A stretch of DNA of 64,000 nucleotides from an uncultured Pelagibacteraceae bacterium (GCA_902585415.1 CACIDN010000007.1:1-64000), one strand, 5' to 3'; numbered from the stretch's first letter, positions 8,556 to 17,060 are shown. The notes: generated from the letters alone by a model not told the origin. Made by a program: numbers and translations.

Positions 8556-9179
8556 TTAATTTAACTTACTAATCAATGATAGATAATTGTTTGTAGGTTT
8601 ATTAACTTCTTTAGATATCTCATAAAAATTTAAAGGTATTTTCTTAATCTGGCTCAAGTATTTTTTGCCATCCTTTTTAAGATCTAAATAATTGTCTATT
8701 TCATTATTATCTAGAATTACTGGCTGTCTATGATGTATATCCATGACATTTTGACTAGCTTCTTCAGTAATTAAACAAAATTCATTGTTTTCAAAAATTC
8801 CTGCAACATATAAAGGTTTTTTGTCTTCTCTTGTAAAATAAAACGGAGTTTTGTTTTCCTTAGATCGTTTCCACTCATAAAATCCATCCATTACAGCAAC
8901 ACATCTTGTTGTTTTTATAAGTTTTTTGAAAGAGACTTTTTCATCAATTGTTTCTACTCTTGCATTTATTAAAGGTCTAAAATCCTTTTGTTTTGCCCAC
9001 GATGGCACTATTCCCCACTTCACTAATTCTAAAGTCTTACCATTTGAATATGATTTTATAATTGGTAATGCTTGACTTGGGTGTGCGTTAAAGTTTTCGT
9101 TATCTTTAACTGTTGTCGATGATTTTACAATTTTTACAGTTTTTTCAACTGGTTTTGTTATAACGTATCTACCACACAT
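8556..9179 (-). CDS. yedK: SRAP-family abasic-site DNA crosslinking protein (YedK/HMCES)
   Basis: The protein starts MCGRY, so removal of Met exposes the catalytic C2 that forms a thiazolidine crosslink with abasic sites in single-stranded DNA. The other conserved residues are visible: N72 in LINARVET, E102 in GFYEWKR and H149 in DIHHRQP, where the usual IHDRMP has become IHHRQP. It is 207 residues long, close to the normal length. It sits directly downstream of the photolyase gene (3-base gap), which makes a DNA-damage pair. Confidence 0.92.
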   Translation of the reverse strand: MCGRYVITKPVEKTVKIVKSSTTVKDNENFNAHPSQALPIIKSYSNGKTLELVKWGIVPSWAKQKDFRPLINARVETIDEKVSFKKLIKTTRCVAVMDGFYEWKRSKENKTPFYFTREDKKPLYVAGIFENNEFCLITEEASQNVMDIHHRQPVILDNNEIDNYLDLKKDGKKYLSQIKKIPLNFYEISKEVNKPTNNYLSLISKLN

Positions 9180-9182
9180 AAA

Positions 9183-10640
9183 TTATCTTCTTGAAGATAA
9201 ACTAGCATGTTTAATCAAAATCTGGCTAGATAAAAGTTTGGCCTCTTTAGATTTTTTAACTTTCCATATTTTATCTTTTGCTATTTTAGTAGCTTTATTA
9301 TTTTCAATAATTGGTAAAGGATAGTTTTTGCCTAACTCAATACTAATACTTTTCTGATCAATGTAAGTCATTTTCCATGGCTCATGTATAAGTTTACCTT
9401 GAACATTTTTTAATTCTGGAACCCACTTTCTAATAAAATTCCCGTCTGGATCCTGATCTATGGACTGTTTTATTGGATTGTAAATCCGAATAGAATTGAT
9501 ACCGGTAGTTCCTGACTGCATTTGAAACTGTGAATAATGTATCCCTGGCTCATAATCTGTAAATAATTTAGCCATATGTTTTGATGTTTTTTTCCAATCT
9601 AGCCATAATTGATATGAAGAAAATGAGACAAGCATTGCACGCATTCTAAAATTTATCCAACCATTGACTTTTAAATATCTCATACACGCATCGATAAAAG
9701 GATAACCTGTGTTTCCGTTTTTCCAAGCATCATAATAATAAGGATTAAAATCATCTTCCCTTAAACCATCAAAAGCGCTATTTAAATTTTTAAATTCTAT
9801 TTCTGGTTCATCATACAACTTCTGAATAAAATGACAGTGCCATGAAAGTCTACTTTTGAAAGCTATTAAAGATTTTTTTTTGACAATAGAAATATCTTCA
9901 TTTAATTTTTTTTTTGTAGCCCTATATATTTCTCTTAATGAGATATTACCGTAAGTTATGTGTGGACTAAGCCTTGAACAAGATTTTTCACCGGTAATTG
10001 GCGAAGACATTTCCTTTTGATAATTATCGGATCTTTCATCTAAAAAGGAATTTAACAATTTTATTGCAATTGTCCTTCCTCCTTCTTGAATTAATTTATC
10101 ATCTATAAAATTTGTAGATATTACACAATTTTTATTTTGATCATGATCTATAATGAAATTACAATTTACCTTTTTTTCTAAAACTGGCTGGTTAATAAAT
10201 TTATTCCAGTTATATGACCAACGATATCTATCTCTTTTACCTAGTTGTATTCCGAATTGATTAAATAAATACCACTGAATATTGCACTCTTTGAAAAATT
10301 TTGAAATTTTTCCGTCAATTTTGTTAAGATAATTATTTTTAAATACATGATGTGAATAAACTTCACTTATATTAAATTTTTTTGAAATATTTTTTAAAAT
10401 ATCTATAGTATTCCCATAATAAATACTTAGTTTTGAATTATATTTGTTTTTTAAACTTTGGTTTAAATCTTTAAGTGAATCCTTGCAAAATTTTGTGTGA
10501 AAAGAACTAGACGTTTCGATTTTGTAATAATCTTCATCAAAAATGAAAATTGGTAAGACATTACCATTTTTTGATGCTTCTATGAAAGCTTCATTATCCT
10601 CTAATCTCAGGTCGAATCTAAACCAAACGATTTTATTCAC
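9183..10640 (-). CDS. Cryptochrome/photolyase family protein
   Basis: The 485-residue flavoprotein has the N-terminal Rossmann antenna domain (MNKIVWFRFDLRLEDNEAF) and the C-terminal FAD domain. The latter includes SRLSPHITYGNIS, TGYPFIDACMRYLKVNGWINFRMRAM and YNPIKQSIDQDPDGNFIRKW. It should use blue light and reduced FAD to repair UV pyrimidine dimers. Where typical class I CPD enzymes have an NWQWAASTG-type segment, this one reads YSQFQMQSGTTGIN, so it belongs to another proteobacterial branch and the lesion type (CPD or 6-4) or a signalling role cannot be decided here. It lies next to the SRAP gene. Confidence 0.88.
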   Translation of the reverse strand: MNKIVWFRFDLRLEDNEAFIEASKNGNVLPIFIFDEDYYKIETSSSFHTKFCKDSLKDLNQSLKNKYNSKLSIYYGNTIDILKNISKKFNISEVYSHHVFKNNYLNKIDGKISKFFKECNIQWYLFNQFGIQLGKRDRYRWSYNWNKFINQPVLEKKVNCNFIIDHDQNKNCVISTNFIDDKLIQEGGRTIAIKLLNSFLDERSDNYQKEMSSPITGEKSCSRLSPHITYGNISLREIYRATKKKLNEDISIVKKKSLIAFKSRLSWHCHFIQKLYDEPEIEFKNLNSAFDGLREDDFNPYYYDAWKNGNTGYPFIDACMRYLKVNGWINFRMRAMLVSFSSYQLWLDWKKTSKHMAKLFTDYEPGIHYSQFQMQSGTTGINSIRIYNPIKQSIDQDPDGNFIRKWVPELKNVQGKLIHEPWKMTYIDQKSISIELGKNYPLPIIENNKATKIAKDKIWKVKKSKEAKLLSSQILIKHASLSSRR

Positions 10641-10656
10641 CCAAAACTCTAAATAT

Positions 10657-10800
10657 TTAAAAGCCCATTCTAGACCAGTTTAAACGGTCTTGGTTTTTAC
10701 TCTCAAATTTTTTTATTTCTTGCTTAGAAGGTTTTTTAAATACGAATAAAGCTATTGGTATTAAAGCTAATGATATAAGTGATAAAGAACAAATACTCAT
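10657..10800 (-). CDS. Possible 47-residue single-pass membrane microprotein
   Basis: A small frame with an ATG at 10800 and a TAA at 10657 fills most of the 224-base gap upstream of the photolyase gene. It encodes one hydrophobic helix (about residues 3-21, CSLSLISLALIPIALFVF) and then a basic, polar tail (KKPSKQEIKKFESKNQDRLN) ending WSRMGF. The composition is protein-like, with a positive cytosolic tail after the membrane helix. There is no clear Shine-Dalgarno. I do not recognise a family. It could be real or the remnant of a larger transporter. Confidence 0.35.
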   Translation of the reverse strand: MSICSLSLISLALIPIALFVFKKPSKQEIKKFESKNQDRLNWSRMGF

Positions 10801-10864
10801 AAGTCTTTTATAAGTAATGAAATTAGATATTCAATAATTTTATATGAGATGTATTGTCCTAATT

Positions 10865-11200
10865 TTAATTAGTTTTGCCAAGTAAATTTACCAAAATTAC
10901 CCCAATAATAATTAAAACGATCCCTGCTAAACCATATGCGTTGGGCATTTGACCATACTTAATTACACCAAATAATGTAACGGCTGTTATTGTCAATCCT
11001 CCATATGTTGCATATGTAAAGCCAACTGGGATTATCATCATAGCTTTTGCTAGAAAAAATATACAAAGAAGTATGGTGACCATGCACATAATAGTTGGAC
11101 CAATGTTAGTAAAACCATTTGTGGTTTTAAGAAATCCGTTAGAAGTTATGCCAAGAACGACTGCTAAAAGCAAATACACATATCCAATTAAATTACTCAT
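10865..11200 (-). CDS. SMR-fold small membrane protein lacking the essential acidic residue
   Basis: The 111 residues and four hydrophobic helices match the small multidrug resistance (EmrE/Gdx) superfamily: GFLKTTNGFTNIGPTI after helix 1, IPVGFTYATYGGLTITAV in helix 3 (the GxxYAxWxGxG region) and AGIVLIIIGVILVNLL in helix 4. However, the position of the catalytic glutamate (E14 in EmrE) is V14 or G17 here depending on the alignment, and the whole protein contains no Asp or Glu. Drug/proton antiport of the EmrE type is therefore unlikely, and the substrate is unknown. Its start is two bases after the end of the AhpD-like gene's coding strand neighbour, so the two are probably co-transcribed. 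Confidence 0.8.
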   Translation of the reverse strand: MSNLIGYVYLLLAVVLGITSNGFLKTTNGFTNIGPTIMCMVTILLCIFFLAKAMMIIPVGFTYATYGGLTITAVTLFGVIKYGQMPNAYGLAGIVLIIIGVILVNLLGKTN

Positions 11201-11201
11201 A

Positions 11202-11594
11202 TTATTTATAAATTTTATCTACTTCTACTTGATAAGCTTCAACCAATTTATTATTTTGATTAGCTATACCAACAACGTCAATCATTTCCTTTATCATTTG
11301 ATCTGATGCGCCTTTCTTTTTAGCAGCAAATGTATGTGATCTTGTGCAATATCCACAGCTGTTAGTAATTGAAACAGCTACATAGATTAACTCTTTTGTG
11401 ACAGAGTCTAAAGCTCCATCTTTCATAATTGCTTTAAGACTATTCCAAGTTCTTTCAAGCAATGCAGGATTATGTGCAATTGATCTCCAAAAATTTGGTA
11501 TTTTAGATATTTTTCTTGTCTTTTTTATTTCACTAAAAATTTTTTTGACCTTGCCTTTGGCTCTCTTTTCATTAATTGGTTTAAAAATTTCCAT
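11202..11594 (-). CDS. Carboxymuconolactone decarboxylase/AhpD-family protein
   Basis: The 130-residue all-helical protein has the AhpD-type redox centre SCGYCTRSH (C80, C83, H87) preceded by the conserved ELIYVAVSITN helix. Members act as small alkylhydroperoxidases or thiol-disulfide partners. The exact role of this one is unknown. The N-terminal KVKKIFSEIKKTRKISKIPNF segment matches the uncharacterised peroxidase-related branch. A reasonable AGGAGG lies just before the ATG. The SMR-like gene follows after one base. Confidence 0.85.
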   Translation of the reverse strand: MEIFKPINEKRAKGKVKKIFSEIKKTRKISKIPNFWRSIAHNPALLERTWNSLKAIMKDGALDSVTKELIYVAVSITNSCGYCTRSHTFAAKKKGASDQMIKEMIDVVGIANQNNKLVEAYQVEVDKIYK

Positions 11595-11669
11595 ATTCCT
11601 CCTATTTAGTTGTTATTCTAATTTAGTTATTTACATAAATAAATATTTAAATTAATAGATAATTGTTTG

Positions 11670-12548
11670 ATGAGCGCTAAAAAGATAGTAATCACTGGTG
11701 GAGCAGGATTTGTCGGAACAAATCTTGTTAAATATTTTTTAGAAAAAACAAAATTGAATATAATTTCAATTGACAATTATAGCTCTAGCACTAAAAGAAA
11801 TCATATCAAAAGTTCAAGAGTAAGATATATAAAGGCACATACAAAAAATATTAGTTCAGTCATAAATCCAAAACAAATTCACTCTATTTTTCATTTTGGA
11901 GAATTTGCTAGAATTTATCAAAGTTTTTTACAGATGGATAAATGTATAGAGTCAAATACTATTGGAACTAACGCAGTAATAAATTTTTGTTTAAAAAATA
12001 AAATAAAATTAATTTATAGTGCTACATCTGCCTCTCTTGGTAATAAGGGGAAAGATAAAAATTTATCACCTTACGCTTTTACAAAAGCAAAAAATTTAGA
12101 AATCTTAGAAAACATGAAAAAATGGTTTAATTTAAAATACGAAATAATTTATTTTTACAATGTTTATGGACCTAATCAAATTGGTAAAGGAAGTATGGCA
12201 ACAGTTATTGGAATTTTTGAAGATTTTTATAAAAGAAACAAGCCTCTTCCTGTTGTAAGACCCGGAACTCAGTCGAGAAGATTCACTCACATTGATGATA
12301 CAATAAAAATTTGTTTTATGGCTTGGAAGAAAAATCTTTGTAGACACTATAGTATTTCTCACAAGGAAAGTTTTTCAATCACTAAAGTTGCAAAAATGTT
12401 TAAAAGGAAAATCAAATACTTACCAAGAAGAGCCGGAGAAAGATATGCATCTGCGCTTACAAATATGTATCTTTCTAACAAAGTCTATAAACACTTTGGT
12501 AAAATCAAGTTGAGAGATTATATAAAAGATTTTATTAAAAGTAATTAA
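11670..12548 (+). CDS. NAD-dependent nucleotide-sugar epimerase/dehydratase
   Basis: This extended short-chain dehydrogenase has 292 residues when started at the ATG at 11670; a TTG one codon earlier is unlikely. The NAD-binding motif is ITGGAGFVGTNL near the N-terminus, with an acidic IDNYSS loop after strand 2. The catalytic pair is in SPYAFTKAKNLE (YxxxK), preceded by a Ser/Thr-rich YSATSAS strand. The NVYGPNQ segment and the RRFTHIDDT segment are those of UDP-glucose 4-epimerase relatives. It probably makes a sugar for lipopolysaccharide or another glycan. No other glycan gene is adjacent, so the substrate is open. The last four bases overlap the convergent phosphatase gene. Confidence 0.85.
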   Translation: MSAKKIVITGGAGFVGTNLVKYFLEKTKLNIISIDNYSSSTKRNHIKSSRVRYIKAHTKNISSVINPKQIHSIFHFGEFARIYQSFLQMDKCIESNTIGTNAVINFCLKNKIKLIYSATSASLGNKGKDKNLSPYAFTKAKNLEILENMKKWFNLKYEIIYFYNVYGPNQIGKGSMATVIGIFEDFYKRNKPLPVVRPGTQSRRFTHIDDTIKICFMAWKKNLCRHYSISHKESFSITKVAKMFKRKIKYLPRRAGERYASALTNMYLSNKVYKHFGKIKLRDYIKDFIKSN

Positions 12549-13330
12549 TTAAGTGGTTTTAACATCTTAAGCATTTGTTTGTGAATTAGTTTACTTGAAG
12601 ATATTAAAACATTTCCACTTTTAAAATTTTCTTTGTTTTCCCAATTAGTTACGTTTCCACCTGATGCTTTTATTATTGGAATTAAAGGATAAATATCCCA
12701 TATTTTATTTCCGCTTTGAAACACTGTATCAATTTTACCTTCACAAAAATGTGAGTAACTTAAAGCATCCATACAAGGAAACTGTATTCTAGGTAGTAAT
12801 TTTTTAACTTTTTTAAGTTTATCTAAACTATACTGACCGTGGAAATCCCCTGATATTTTTGCATGTTTAAATTTTTTTAGATTTGAGCATCTTAACTTTT
12901 TTTTTTTGTTTCCATTAAAAACAAAAGCACTTTTTCTATCCAGATTAATATAAAATTTATTTAAAATAGGAAAATTTGCTAGTCCCATAATTGGTTTATT
13001 CTTATAACAAAATGCAATTAAATTACTCCATGATGGATATCCAATTACAAATGATCTAGTTCCATCAATTGGATCTATAACCCAAGAATAATCACTTATT
13101 TTATTTTTTAATCCAAATTCTTCACCAATAATTGAGTGTTGGGGAAATTTTTTACTTATTTTAGTTCTAATAAATTTTTCAAATTTTTTATCTGCAATCG
13201 TAACTGGATCGTAATTAGAATCGCTTCCTTTATTCTTAGCTTTAAAATTTTTGTTTAATTTTAACTTATAAAATTTGTTTAAATCTCTAGCTAAAGAAAT
13301 AAGAAAATTATAAATATCTTTGTTTTTCAT
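12545..13330 (-). CDS. Inositol monophosphatase family phosphatase (HisN-like)
   Basis: The 261-residue Mg-dependent phosphatase has the family motifs DPVTIADKKFE, IIGEEFG (metal-binding Glu pair), WVIDPIDGTRSFVIGYP (motif A) and the distal KIWDIYPLIPIIKASGG (motif B). The RSFVIGYPSW stretch after DGT is that of the HisN histidinol-phosphatase branch rather than SuhB. It would then act on histidinol phosphate in histidine synthesis, but myo-inositol or sugar phosphates remain possible. No his genes are nearby. Confidence 0.82.
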   Translation of the reverse strand: MKNKDIYNFLISLARDLNKFYKLKLNKNFKAKNKGSDSNYDPVTIADKKFEKFIRTKISKKFPQHSIIGEEFGLKNKISDYSWVIDPIDGTRSFVIGYPSWSNLIAFCYKNKPIMGLANFPILNKFYINLDRKSAFVFNGNKKKKLRCSNLKKFKHAKISGDFHGQYSLDKLKKVKKLLPRIQFPCMDALSYSHFCEGKIDTVFQSGNKIWDIYPLIPIIKASGGNVTNWENKENFKSGNVLISSSKLIHKQMLKMLKPLN

Positions 13331-13415
13331 TTATTTTTACTCTTATAGATGAGCTTATTACTATTTAATTTTACTTGATAAAAGTAAATTTTTTGAGATA
13401 TCTAGGAATATTGGT

Positions 13416-14516
13416 ATGAAAATTGAATTAGAACAAAATAACAAAGTATTTGTTTTTGAAGGTTCAAATAAATGGGAGTTACACCCTATTTGGCTTAGAG
13501 AAAGAGTAAGTGAGAAAGAACACTTAGATAAAAATACCGAGCAACGTCTTTTTGATCCATCGTTTTTAAAAGATATAAAAATTAACAAAGTAAATATTAT
13601 AGATAAGCTTTTGGATATTGAATTTAGTGATGGTGTAAAATCAAAAATTGAAATTGATAAAATAGAAAAAGAATTTAATTCAGATACCTTTTTAAAAGAT
13701 CTAATAAAACCAGTTTTATGGGACTCTCACCTTAAAGATATAAAAAATTTTAAATTTAAAGATAATTTTTTTGAAAGTGATGAGATGTTAGAACTTTTAA
13801 AATCATTTTACAAAAATGGTTTTGTAGTAATTTCTAACCTTCCAACAAAAGATAATTTTATTGTTAAATTTGCAAATTCAATAGGAAGTATTAGAAGGAC
13901 TAATTTTGGGGAATATTTTAATGTTAAGTCTAAACCTAATCCAAATGACTTAGCATATACACCTTTACCTTTATCACCTCACACAGATAACCCATATAGA
14001 AAACCTATACCTAACATTCAATTATTACATTGTATTGAAAATGAGGTAAGTGGAGGATATTCAACTTTAGTAGATGGGTTTTCAGTTGCAGAAAGTTTAA
14101 AGAAAAATCATCCTAATTATTTTAAAATTCTTACAGAAGTAAAAGTAAAATTTAGATTTGTTGATAAAGATGTTGTGTTGGAAAATGTAGGCCAACTTAT
14201 TGAAATAGACGAAGATAACAAAGTTAAACAAGTAAGATTTAGTTCGAGATTAGATTTCGTGCCTGCTTTAGATAAAGAGAGACTGGATTTATACTATCAA
14301 GCAAGAAATAAAATATCAGAAATATATAATTCAGATAAGTTTTTAATTAAATTCAAGTTAATGCCAGGTGATTTATTGATGATGGATAATTACAGGCTCT
14401 TACACGGTAGAACAGAATTCAATCCAAATGAAGGAAATAGATTTTTACAAGGTTGTTATATAGATTATGACTCCTCGGAAGGTAAACTTAGACATTTACT
14501 TAGAAAATTTATTTAA
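13416..14516 (+). CDS. Gamma-butyrobetaine hydroxylase-like 2OG-Fe(II) dioxygenase (TauD/TfdA fold)
   Basis: The 366-residue protein has the two-domain build of gamma-butyrobetaine hydroxylase: an N-terminal DUF971 domain (about 1-90, with LHPIWLRERV) and a TauD domain (about 110-366). The iron ligands are H189 and D191 in SPHTDNPYR and H330 in NYRLLHGRTEF, with R343 to bind 2-oxoglutarate. The zinc-binding cysteines that follow WLRDN in typical members are absent (RERVSEKEHLDKN). A carnitine-related or trimethylated-amine substrate is possible for a marine bacterium but is not shown by the sequence. A methyltransferase gene follows 16 bases downstream. Confidence 0.85.
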   Translation: MKIELEQNNKVFVFEGSNKWELHPIWLRERVSEKEHLDKNTEQRLFDPSFLKDIKINKVNIIDKLLDIEFSDGVKSKIEIDKIEKEFNSDTFLKDLIKPVLWDSHLKDIKNFKFKDNFFESDEMLELLKSFYKNGFVVISNLPTKDNFIVKFANSIGSIRRTNFGEYFNVKSKPNPNDLAYTPLPLSPHTDNPYRKPIPNIQLLHCIENEVSGGYSTLVDGFSVAESLKKNHPNYFKILTEVKVKFRFVDKDVVLENVGQLIEIDEDNKVKQVRFSSRLDFVPALDKERLDLYYQARNKISEIYNSDKFLIKFKLMPGDLLMMDNYRLLHGRTEFNPNEGNRFLQGCYIDYDSSEGKLRHLLRKFI

Positions 14517-14532
14517 TTAAATTATCAATCCA

Positions 14533-15162
14533 ATGGCTCAAAAAGATATAGGAAATAAAGTTCCATTACATACTCTAAAGAAAACAGAGGATGTGATGAA
14601 GTTTTATGACGAATGGGGTAAAGAAAACAAATACGACAAAGATATGTCTGACTGGAATTACACTGGTCCAAAAGAAACATCTGAGGTTTTTAATAAATAT
14701 GCAAATGATAAAGAAATCAAAATTTACGATGCTGGTTGTGGTACAGGGTTAGTTGGGGTTGAATTAAAAAAATATGGTTTTAAAAACTTTTATGGCGCAG
14801 ATCTTTCACAAAATCTTTTAGATTTAGTTCCAAATGGTCTTTATCATTTATTAGAGAAAGCTGATCTTAATAAAAAAATAAATCATGAAGATAATAAATT
14901 TGATGCAGTGATGTGTGTTGGTACATTTACTTATGCTCATGTTAAACCACCTGCTTTAGATGAGTTTGTAAGAATTACTAAAAACAAAGGTTTAATATGT
15001 TTTACAATTAATGAAGGTATCCATGAAGAATATGGTTTTGATAAAAAATTAAAAGAATTGAGTGGAAATAATAAATGTAAAAAATTAGAGTTTTTTAAAT
15101 CTCAATATCTTGCTAGTAAAGAAGTGAATGCCTGGCTTGGATTATATGAGGTAATGAAATAA
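14533..15162 (+). CDS. Class I SAM-dependent methyltransferase
   Basis: The 209-residue protein has motif I IYDAGCGTGLVG (64-75), an acidic D in YGADLS (about 90-95) and motif IV in FDAVMCVGTFTYAHV. The N-terminal segment (VMKFYDEWGKENKYDKDMSDWNY-like, read in parts) resembles the WBSCR27 group of small-molecule methyltransferases. The substrate is unknown. It follows the gamma-butyrobetaine-hydroxylase-like gene on the same strand, which hints at a shared small-molecule pathway. Confidence 0.8.
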   Translation: MAQKDIGNKVPLHTLKKTEDVMKFYDEWGKENKYDKDMSDWNYTGPKETSEVFNKYANDKEIKIYDAGCGTGLVGVELKKYGFKNFYGADLSQNLLDLVPNGLYHLLEKADLNKKINHEDNKFDAVMCVGTFTYAHVKPPALDEFVRITKNKGLICFTINEGIHEEYGFDKKLKELSGNNKCKKLEFFKSQYLASKEVNAWLGLYEVMK

Positions 15163-15164
15163 TT

Positions 15165-16184
15165 TTATAATTTTCTAAATGCCATGCTCTTACTTAAATA
15201 GGCATTTTTGTTATAGTACATTTCAAGTCCATAATTTTTAGCTACTTCTTTTAAATCTTCTCTTATGTATTTTGGATAAAAAGGTTCATGTGTAGAATAT
15301 GGAAAAAATTCTAAGAGTGGATTTAACTTAGGATTATCATCAATTTGTAAAGAGTCTGTTAAGACAAAGATACCATCTTTTTTTAACACTCTTGAAATTT
15401 CTGAAAAAACCTGTTTTCTTATTTCAGTCGGTATTTCATGAAACATATATGTAGATGTAAGGACATCAAAAGACTCGTTCTCAAATGGTAATTCTTCACC
15501 TTTGCAGTTAACATATTTAATATCTTTAAACTTTTTTAATTTTTGTTTTGCAACATTAAGGTATTCTTCTGATAGATCTGAGCAAGTAATCTCTGTATCT
15601 TTAAGATTTAATTTATAACTTTCAATGATTTCCCCTGTTCCCGTTCCTATATCCAGTAATTTTATATTTCCTTTACTCGAATTTAAATAATTAATTAGAG
15701 GTATCATAGAAAATCTTCTCATAGTAGCTGCACAACCAGTGAAGAGAGTTTCTACCTGAAATTCATAAAGTCTCGCTGACTTTTCACTTAAATATCCATC
15801 CGTTTGATAGTGGAAATTTCTTAAATAATATTTTGGTAAGTCTTTTTTTTTAGTTTCTACCTCAGCAAATTTACCTGAGGCTCTTCTTTTGTCTATCTTT
15901 GGTAAGTCTACAAAAAAATCAAAACTTCCTTTTGCTGCACCTAGTAAAGCCTTTAATGGTGTTTTTGGTATTTTATAGAATTTTGAGTTAATTAATTTCC
16001 TTTCCTCATTTAAAAGCTTCATCATTTCAAAAAACATTTTTTTGCCTGAAGGCATCTTTCCATAAAATGATGGAGGGTTAGTTTTGTCTATTTTTATTGG
16101 AGTAGAGTATTTAAAAGAAATTATATAATGCGCAGAGTACCAAAGAAATTTTGTTGACTGATTAAAAAAGTAACCTATAGACAT
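15165..16184 (-). CDS. Two-part SAM-dependent methyltransferase (UbiE-like C-terminal domain)
   Basis: The 339-residue protein has an N-terminal region of about 170 residues with the segment RNFHYQTDGYLSEKSARLY (122-140). This occurs in a set of cyanobacterial and proteobacterial methyltransferases of unknown substrate. The C-terminal Rossmann domain has motif I KLLDIGTGTGEI (175-186), the acidic CSDLSEEYL loop and the FDVLTSTYMFHEIP motif IV of the UbiE/COQ5 class. There is no signal peptide. It converges with the preceding methyltransferase gene, with a 2-base gap, and is followed by ccdA in the opposite direction of reading. Confidence 0.8.
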   Translation of the reverse strand: MSIGYFFNQSTKFLWYSAHYIISFKYSTPIKIDKTNPPSFYGKMPSGKKMFFEMMKLLNEERKLINSKFYKIPKTPLKALLGAAKGSFDFFVDLPKIDKRRASGKFAEVETKKKDLPKYYLRNFHYQTDGYLSEKSARLYEFQVETLFTGCAATMRRFSMIPLINYLNSSKGNIKLLDIGTGTGEIIESYKLNLKDTEITCSDLSEEYLNVAKQKLKKFKDIKYVNCKGEELPFENESFDVLTSTYMFHEIPTEIRKQVFSEISRVLKKDGIFVLTDSLQIDDNPKLNPLLEFFPYSTHEPFYPKYIREDLKEVAKNYGLEMYYNKNAYLSKSMAFRKL

Positions 16185-16211
16185 CTTTATATTTTACACC
16201 AAAAAATTATT

Positions 16212-16919
16212 TTAACCAAGCTTTTGTAGGAAAGGTAATGCCTCTAATAAATAATAACCGACAGCTTGTAATTGGTTTGTAATTATTAGAATTCCTGTAA
16301 TTAAAAGAATAATCCCACCTGATTTTGAAATAATATTCATATTATTTTTTAGATTTTTAGATACTGACATAAACTTTTGAATTAGAAAACCAGACAAGAT
16401 AAAAGGAATTGCTAGACCAAGAGAGTAGAATGTTAAAAGCAAAATACCTTTGGTTAATGTGCTTTCTAGTGCAGCTAGAGCTAATATTGATCCAAGGATT
16501 GGTCCAATGCATGGCGTCCACCCAAAACCAAAAGCTGCTCCTACTAAAACTGGGTATAATTTATTTGATCTTCTTTCAGTTTGAAATCTTTTTTCAATAT
16601 TTAAAAATTTAAAATTAAAAAAACCTAAAAGTTGTAATGAAAATAATATTATTATTGCACCTGATACAATTCTTAACTCGAAAGAATTAGAAAGCACAAA
16701 ATTACCTATTAAAGTGCTCGTTGCTCCAAATGCAATAAATACTACTGAAAAACCTATAGTAAAGAGTGATGTTGGAATTATGTTTACCCGTTTACTCTCT
16801 AATAATTCATTTAAAGTACTGCCAGAAACATAAGAAATGTATCCAGGAATAAGTGGTAAAACACAAGGTGACAGAAAACTAATAAAGCCAGCAAAAAAAG
16901 CTAATAATAATTGTGCCAT
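16212..16919 (-). CDS. ccdA: Cytochrome c biogenesis/thiol-disulfide transmembrane protein CcdA
   Basis: The 235-residue protein has six hydrophobic helices and the two membrane-embedded cysteines of the family: C19 in FLSPCVLPLIPGY and C137 in GFGWTPCIGP. It carries reducing power from cytoplasmic thioredoxin to the periplasm, for cytochrome c maturation or other thiol proteins. The duplicated structure (helices 1-3 and 4-6) is typical of the short DsbD/CcdA form. A 41-residue membrane microprotein is encoded just upstream on the same strand. Confidence 0.93.
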   Translation of the reverse strand: MAQLLLAFFAGFISFLSPCVLPLIPGYISYVSGSTLNELLESKRVNIIPTSLFTIGFSVVFIAFGATSTLIGNFVLSNSFELRIVSGAIIILFSLQLLGFFNFKFLNIEKRFQTERRSNKLYPVLVGAAFGFGWTPCIGPILGSILALAALESTLTKGILLLTFYSLGLAIPFILSGFLIQKFMSVSKNLKNNMNIISKSGGIILLITGILIITNQLQAVGYYLLEALPFLQKLG

Positions 16920-16934
16920 TTATAATTTTTAATT

Positions 16935-17060
16935 TTAAAAAGGTGAAAAAATTACAATTAATAGCAAGATAATCCATATGACGCCGTAATAAAGTGGCAT
17001 CATGTTCCTCCAAGAAAATAAAATATTAGCAGCCTTTTTAATTTGTTTTTTTGATTTCAT
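16935..17060 (-). CDS. 41-residue single-pass membrane microprotein
   Basis: This short frame sits between the aldehyde dehydrogenase (stop at 17062) and ccdA (start at 16919). It has an ATG at 17060 with AAAGGA four bases upstream, a good Shine-Dalgarno for this genome. The product has a basic start (MKSKKQIKKAANILFSWRNM), then one membrane helix (about 22-40, PLYYGVIWIILLLIVIF) and ends SPF. The positive-inside pattern suggests a cytoplasmic N-terminus. I do not recognise a family. The position between two genes of the same strand suggests a translated member of the operon. Confidence 0.6.
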   Translation of the reverse strand: MKSKKQIKKAANILFSWRNMMPLYYGVIWIILLLIVIFSPF

